A stretch of DNA of 9,617 bases from an uncultured Bacteriovorax sp. (GTDB taxonomy: Bacteria > Bdellovibrionota > Bacteriovoracia > Bacteriovoracales > Bacteriovoracaceae), in contig CALUDF010000095.1 in assembly GCA_943914745.1 (NCBI GenBank), positions 1 through 9,617 on the forward strand, in the 5' to 3' direction. The notes under the pieces are model-generated. The model saw nothing but the letters and a program-made list of their open reading frames with translations, was not told the DNA's origin and did not search any database. Both the position numbers and the translations under genes were made by a program. Of this stretch, positions 6,991-9,617 are shown piece by piece. Every line of letters begins with the position of its first letter. Position 1 is the stretch's first letter.

Positions 6991-6996
6991 ACTATA
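6991..6996 (-). promoter_or_regulatory. Possible -10 box for the methyltransferase operon
   Basis: On the minus strand the bases read TATAGT, close to TATAAT, about 30 bases before the ATG at 6961. The best -35 candidate, TGGTAC at 18-base spacing, is poor. The call rests on position and the -10 match only. Confidence 0.35.
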
Positions 6997-7053
6997 CAAT
7001 GATTTTTGATGAAAGTACCATGGTTGTGAGACTTTTTTAGAAGAGGTTAATTA

Positions 7054-8451
7054 ATGAGACTTTTTTATTTCCTATCCACTTTTTTGTTACCATCTGTTTC
7101 TCATGCACACGTCAAGTGGTTTAGTAATTACAATTTTCAAGAAATCCCATTAAAGCTCAATGAACTCTTCACGGGAACTTTCTGGTTTCTGTTTATTCTT
7201 TCTCTGGTGAGTCTTCCACTTATTGTTTATCTGGATAAATATCTTGAGAACTCTCTTGCCTATATCAAGATCAATTCTTTCTTAGACCGCTATGAAAATG
7301 ATGCTCAATTAATCATGCGCATGATTGTAGCGGCTGTTCTTCTTATGTCCTGGCAAGGCGATTCGATGGTTGCTCCTGAAATTCCTATTCCTGGCAATAT
7401 TTGGGGATGGGCCCAATTTGTTTTAGTTTTTTTATTGCTCTTTAGGGAGACGACATGGCTCACTGGTCTTGGGATGATCTTCTTTTATTTTGTTGCAGCC
7501 TCTCAGCATGGCGTTTTTCATATGCTGGACTACATAGTTTATCCTGCAGTGGGGCTTTATTTCATTCTCTCTAGTTTAAAAAACGACAGGCTTCGAAACC
7601 TTGATTTACCTGTACTGTATTCAGGTCTGGGCTTTTCTCTTTGTTGGGTGGCCTTTGAAAAATTGATTTACCCATTCTGGGGACTCTCTGTGTTGGCAAA
7701 GGCTCCAGAGTTAAGTATGGGGCTTGATCATCAGTTTTTTCTAACCTCCACAGCTTTTGTAGAATTCACCCTTGGTTATTTATTAATCATTGCTTTATTA
7801 CAGAGACCTCTGGCCATCGTGATCACATTAGTTTTTTTTACGACAACCGCGTTTTTTGGAAAGACAGAAGTCATTGGTCACACAATCTTGCACGGAGCTC
7901 TTTTAGTCTTTATTGTGAAAGGTCCAGGTCATTATTACCAGGCTCCTATCCGCTTTCACAAAGCACCTTGGATGCGCTCCATTTTTGCCATTATTAATTT
8001 TACGATTCTTTTTGCGCTAATGGCTTTTACCTACGATAAATTGGCCCATAAAACTTATGTCCAACTAACTGAAGCTAAATTAAAAGAAGAACATCCGCAT
8101 TATGAACACCCAGTTAATCTTCCCATTCCTTCTGTTGCCATTGCACAGACAATGGATTTAATGGGTGGTTGGAACCTGCAATTTACAGTGAAGAATTTTA
8201 TTTTCACTCCAGAGAGAACAGGGACGGAGGACATTGATAATACCGGTCATGCTCATCTCTATCTAGATGGGAGAAAAATAGCTCGTATCTATGGGCCGTG
8301 GTTTCATCTCACGCTCCCAAAAGGTCACCACAAGGTGAAAATTGGGCTGACGACAAACTCCCATAAGGATTATTACGTGGGAGGAAAGGAAATTTCAGCA
8401 ACCATAGAAATCGATGAGCAGCGTGGGACGGCTCAACAGCATCAGCACTAA
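7054..8451 (+). CDS. Polytopic membrane protein with His-rich C-terminal periplasmic domain
   Basis: This 465-residue protein starts with a signal peptide whose likely cleavage site is SHA/HVKWF (18/19), leaving a mature N-terminal histidine. About eight to ten hydrophobic segments follow up to about residue 328, including FEKLIYPFW (201-209), reminiscent of DoxX-like membrane proteins. Residues about 330-455 form a soluble domain with GHAHLYLDGRKIARIYGPWFHL (398-419), a GHH turn (424-426) and His437. It resembles periplasmic beta-sandwich domains found in metal- or copper-related proteins, and the chain ends in QQHQH. I infer a periplasmic domain that may bind metal; no family is assigned with certainty. 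The start has GAAGAGG seven bases upstream. The gene appears to be alone: the next operon has its own promoter, and no intrinsic terminator is visible in the gap after it. Confidence 0.8.
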   Translation: MRLFYFLSTFLLPSVSHAHVKWFSNYNFQEIPLKLNELFTGTFWFLFILSLVSLPLIVYLDKYLENSLAYIKINSFLDRYENDAQLIMRMIVAAVLLMSWQGDSMVAPEIPIPGNIWGWAQFVLVFLLLFRETTWLTGLGMIFFYFVAASQHGVFHMLDYIVYPAVGLYFILSSLKNDRLRNLDLPVLYSGLGFSLCWVAFEKLIYPFWGLSVLAKAPELSMGLDHQFFLTSTAFVEFTLGYLLIIALLQRPLAIVITLVFFTTTAFFGKTEVIGHTILHGALLVFIVKGPGHYYQAPIRFHKAPWMRSIFAIINFTILFALMAFTYDKLAHKTYVQLTEAKLKEEHPHYEHPVNLPIPSVAIAQTMDLMGGWNLQFTVKNFIFTPERTGTEDIDNTGHAHLYLDGRKIARIYGPWFHLTLPKGHHKVKIGLTTNSHKDYYVGGKEISATIEIDEQRGTAQQHQH

Positions 8452-8480
8452 TACATAAAAAGCGGCAACTTAGGGCGTAT

Positions 8481-8509
8481 TTGACAAAAAAATCAATTAC
8501 GGATAAAAT
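8481..8509 (+). promoter_or_regulatory. Near-consensus sigma-70 promoter of the AhpD-like/Rrf2 operon
   Basis: TTGACA (8481-8486) is a perfect -35 box. TAAAAT (8504-8509) is a five-of-six -10 box at the ideal 17-base spacing. Transcription would start about 20 bases before the AAGGAG ribosome binding site of the gene at 8536. A promoter this strong on an operon encoding its own Rrf2-type regulator implies that it is normally repressed. Confidence 0.85.
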
Positions 8510-8521
8510 ATATCCATAATT
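8495..8521 (+). promoter_or_regulatory. Candidate Rrf2-type operator overlapping the -10 box
   Basis: AATTACGGATA (8495-8505) and TATCCATAATT (8511-8521) are inverted copies matching at 10 of 11 positions, with a five-base centre. The 27-base size and AT-rich symmetric form suit a dimeric winged-helix regulator. The element covers the -10 box at 8504-8509, so binding should block RNA polymerase. The obvious candidate binder is the Rrf2-family protein encoded second in the same operon. Confidence 0.7.
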
Positions 8522-8535
8522 AAAAAGGAGAAGTT

Positions 8536-9012
8536 ATGAAATCCCGCCTTAACTATTACGCTCAAAACCCTGAAGCTTTTGCAAAACTAACAGAAGTTGA
8601 AGCTCTGGTTAAAAATTCACAATTAGATAAAAAACTGATCCACTTAGTAAAGCTTAGAGCTTCACAGATTAACCGTTGTACCTTTTGCGTTGATATGCAC
8701 GTCAAAGAAGCCAAAATTGATGGAGAAAAAGAGCTTCGCCTTCATCACTTGGCAGCTTGGGAAGAATCACCTCTTTTTGATGAAAAAGAGAAAGCAGCTT
8801 TCGCATGGACAGAAGCTGTGACAAGATTAAATCAGGAACATGTAAGCGATGACCTTTATAAAAGAACCAGAGAGTTTTTTTCAGAAAAAGAAATTGTTGA
8901 TTTGACTCTTGCTGTGGCCATGATTAATTTATGGAACAGATTTGGAGCTACATTCAGATCGACGGCCGGGTCTCTTGATAAGATGTACGGTCTAGATAAA
9001 GCAGGACTATGA
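8536..9012 (+). CDS. AhpD/carboxymuconolactone decarboxylase-family protein
   Basis: This 158-residue, all-helical protein has the CMD/AhpD core. INRCTFCVDMHVKEAK (45-60) gives Cys48-x2-Cys51-x3-His55, the redox-active CxxC plus His of alkylhydroperoxidase-type members. The preceding LVKLRASQ and following WEESPLFDEKEKAAFAWTEAVT (about 75-96) match the usual subfamily pattern. The Glu of the full AhpD ExxC motif is not in the expected place, as is common in this branch. A peroxide- or thiol-linked reductase role is likely, but the substrate is unknown. The start has AAGGAG with five-base spacing. The stop overlaps the Rrf2 start by four bases (ATGA), so the two are translationally coupled, and a strong promoter with an overlapping operator lies directly upstream. 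Confidence 0.92.
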   Translation: MKSRLNYYAQNPEAFAKLTEVEALVKNSQLDKKLIHLVKLRASQINRCTFCVDMHVKEAKIDGEKELRLHHLAAWEESPLFDEKEKAAFAWTEAVTRLNQEHVSDDLYKRTREFFSEKEIVDLTLAVAMINLWNRFGATFRSTAGSLDKMYGLDKAGL

Positions 9013-9497
9013 TTTTAGGAAACCAAGTAGAGTGGGCACTTCATTGCATGATGGTTTTGGCGGGAATGCCAGAAGGCATGCAGGTGCCTGCTAAATATCT
9101 CGCTGAATTTCACGGGGTCCCAAAAGAATACCTCTCCAAGGCCCTTCAGTCGCTTGCGGCAGCAGGGCTTGTCCATACTTCCCTTGGTCCTAAGGGAGGA
9201 TACTCTCTTTCTCGCTCTGCTGATAAAATTAACGTTCTCGAAGTCGTAGAGGCCGTAGAAGGGCGACAGAACACTTTTAACTGCCAGGAAATCAGGCGCA
9301 ATAACCCATGCGAGCCCAAACTTAAAAAAATGAAGCTTCCAGTGTGCTCCATTGCAGGGGTCATGTATGAGGCAGACAATGCTTGGCGTGAGGTTTTAAG
9401 AAAGAAAAAACTCTCAGACCTCTCTAAAGATATTAAAGCGAGTGTTGCTGAGAGCATCCTTAATGCTTCTGCCGATTGGTTTGCAGAAAAACTTTAG
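9009..9497 (+). CDS. Rrf2-family transcriptional regulator
   Basis: This 162-residue protein has an N-terminal winged helix-turn-helix: the recognition region is about 26-56 (VPAKYLAEFHGVPKEYLSKA onward), and the wing is GPKGGYSLSR (60-69). A dimerisation helix begins VLEVVEAVEG (76-85), as in IscR and NsrR. Three cysteines follow the helix (92, 101 and 113), as in the Fe-S-binding members. Their spacing, C-x8-C-x11-C, is wider than in IscR (C-x5-C-x5-C), so cluster binding is likely but not certain; direct thiol sensing is the alternative. It probably binds the inverted repeat at 8495-8521 and represses its own operon. The ATGA overlap with the AhpD-like gene fixes the start and indicates coupled translation. 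Confidence 0.93.
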   Translation: MILGNQVEWALHCMMVLAGMPEGMQVPAKYLAEFHGVPKEYLSKALQSLAAAGLVHTSLGPKGGYSLSRSADKINVLEVVEAVEGRQNTFNCQEIRRNNPCEPKLKKMKLPVCSIAGVMYEADNAWREVLRKKKLSDLSKDIKASVAESILNASADWFAEKL

Positions 9498-9539
9498 ACA
9501 ACTAATCTCAATTCACACAAAATAAAGGAAGGAGGCATT

Positions 9540-9617
9540 ATGATGCATATTCTTCTTGTTTGGCTTTTATCTGCGGTTGCACTGTTAATCACTTCAAAAT
9601 TAGTTAAGGGCTTTGAG
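9540..9617 (+). CDS. Phage holin family (YvlD-like) membrane protein, N-terminus only
   Basis: An open frame with two tandem ATG codons (9540 and 9543) runs off the window end after 26 codons. The ribosome binding site GGAGG (9531-9535) is four bases before the first ATG and seven before the second, so the second is at least as good a start. The visible residues form a hydrophobic segment of the WLLSAVALLITSKLVKGFE type. This matches the opening of small four-helix PF04020 proteins, which are called phage holin family but are usually chromosomal membrane proteins. The gene lies 42 bases after the Rrf2 stop in the same direction with no terminator between, so it may be part of the same operon. 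Confidence 0.65.
   Translation, partial: MMHILLVWLLSAVALLITSKLVKGFE

Noticed and set aside
9146..9457. Minus-strand 103-codon frame inside the Rrf2 gene
   Set aside because: It lies wholly antisense to a certain Rrf2 gene and its Ser/Arg/Leu-rich product has no domain.
2351..9497. A single stress island (hemerythrin, GST, AhpD-like, Rrf2)
   Set aside because: These genes lie on different strands, with separate promoters and a terminator and unrelated genes between them. Only AhpD-like and Rrf2 form a supported unit.

Overview
The window is about 9.6 kb of moderately AT-rich bacterial DNA. It is densely packed, with strong AGGAG-type ribosome binding sites, several lipid-anchored or exported products, and single-gene or small operons of mixed function. 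This fits a Gram-negative predator-like lineage such as Bdellovibrionota (Bacteriovorax-type), but that placement is an impression from style and composition. I see no rRNA, tRNA, CRISPR array, insertion sequence or phage cluster.

Layout. (1) 3-614 (+): the 3' part of an M13 (neprilysin-type) zinc metallopeptidase. It ends just before a hairpin that also holds the ribosome binding site of the next gene. (2) 681-1506 (+): a DUF1761 membrane protein and a small lipoprotein, one base apart. (3) 1508-2926 (-): a SAM methyltransferase and, upstream of it, a hemerythrin-like protein, separated by a clear rho-independent terminator. (4) 2927-3141: a 215-base divergent spacer with short internal repeats. 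(5) 3142-4008 (+): an EamA-type drug/metabolite transporter whose 3' end overlaps the convergent GST gene by 90 bases. (6) 3919-6961 (-): a possible operon of UbiE-like methyltransferase, then a secreted protein with a putative Cys/His active site, then a glutathione S-transferase. (7) 7054-8451 (+): a polytopic membrane protein with a His-rich periplasmic domain and a predicted mature N-terminus that is histidine. (8) 8536-9497 (+): an AhpD/carboxymuconolactone decarboxylase-family protein overlapping an Rrf2-family regulator, behind a near-consensus promoter whose -10 box lies inside a 27-base inverted repeat. (9) 9540-end (+): the start of a phage-holin-family (YvlD-like) membrane protein.

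How the genes fit together. The best-supported unit is the AhpD-like/Rrf2 operon: promoter, overlapping operator, antioxidant-type enzyme and cysteine-containing sensor-regulator together suggest an autoregulated redox or metal response. Hemerythrin and GST are also redox-associated, but they are separately transcribed and I do not claim one system. Nothing here clearly amounts to a new multi-gene system. The most promising leads are the His-rich membrane protein, the putative Cys/His secreted protein, the sequestered ribosome binding site at 671-675 and the Rrf2 operator.
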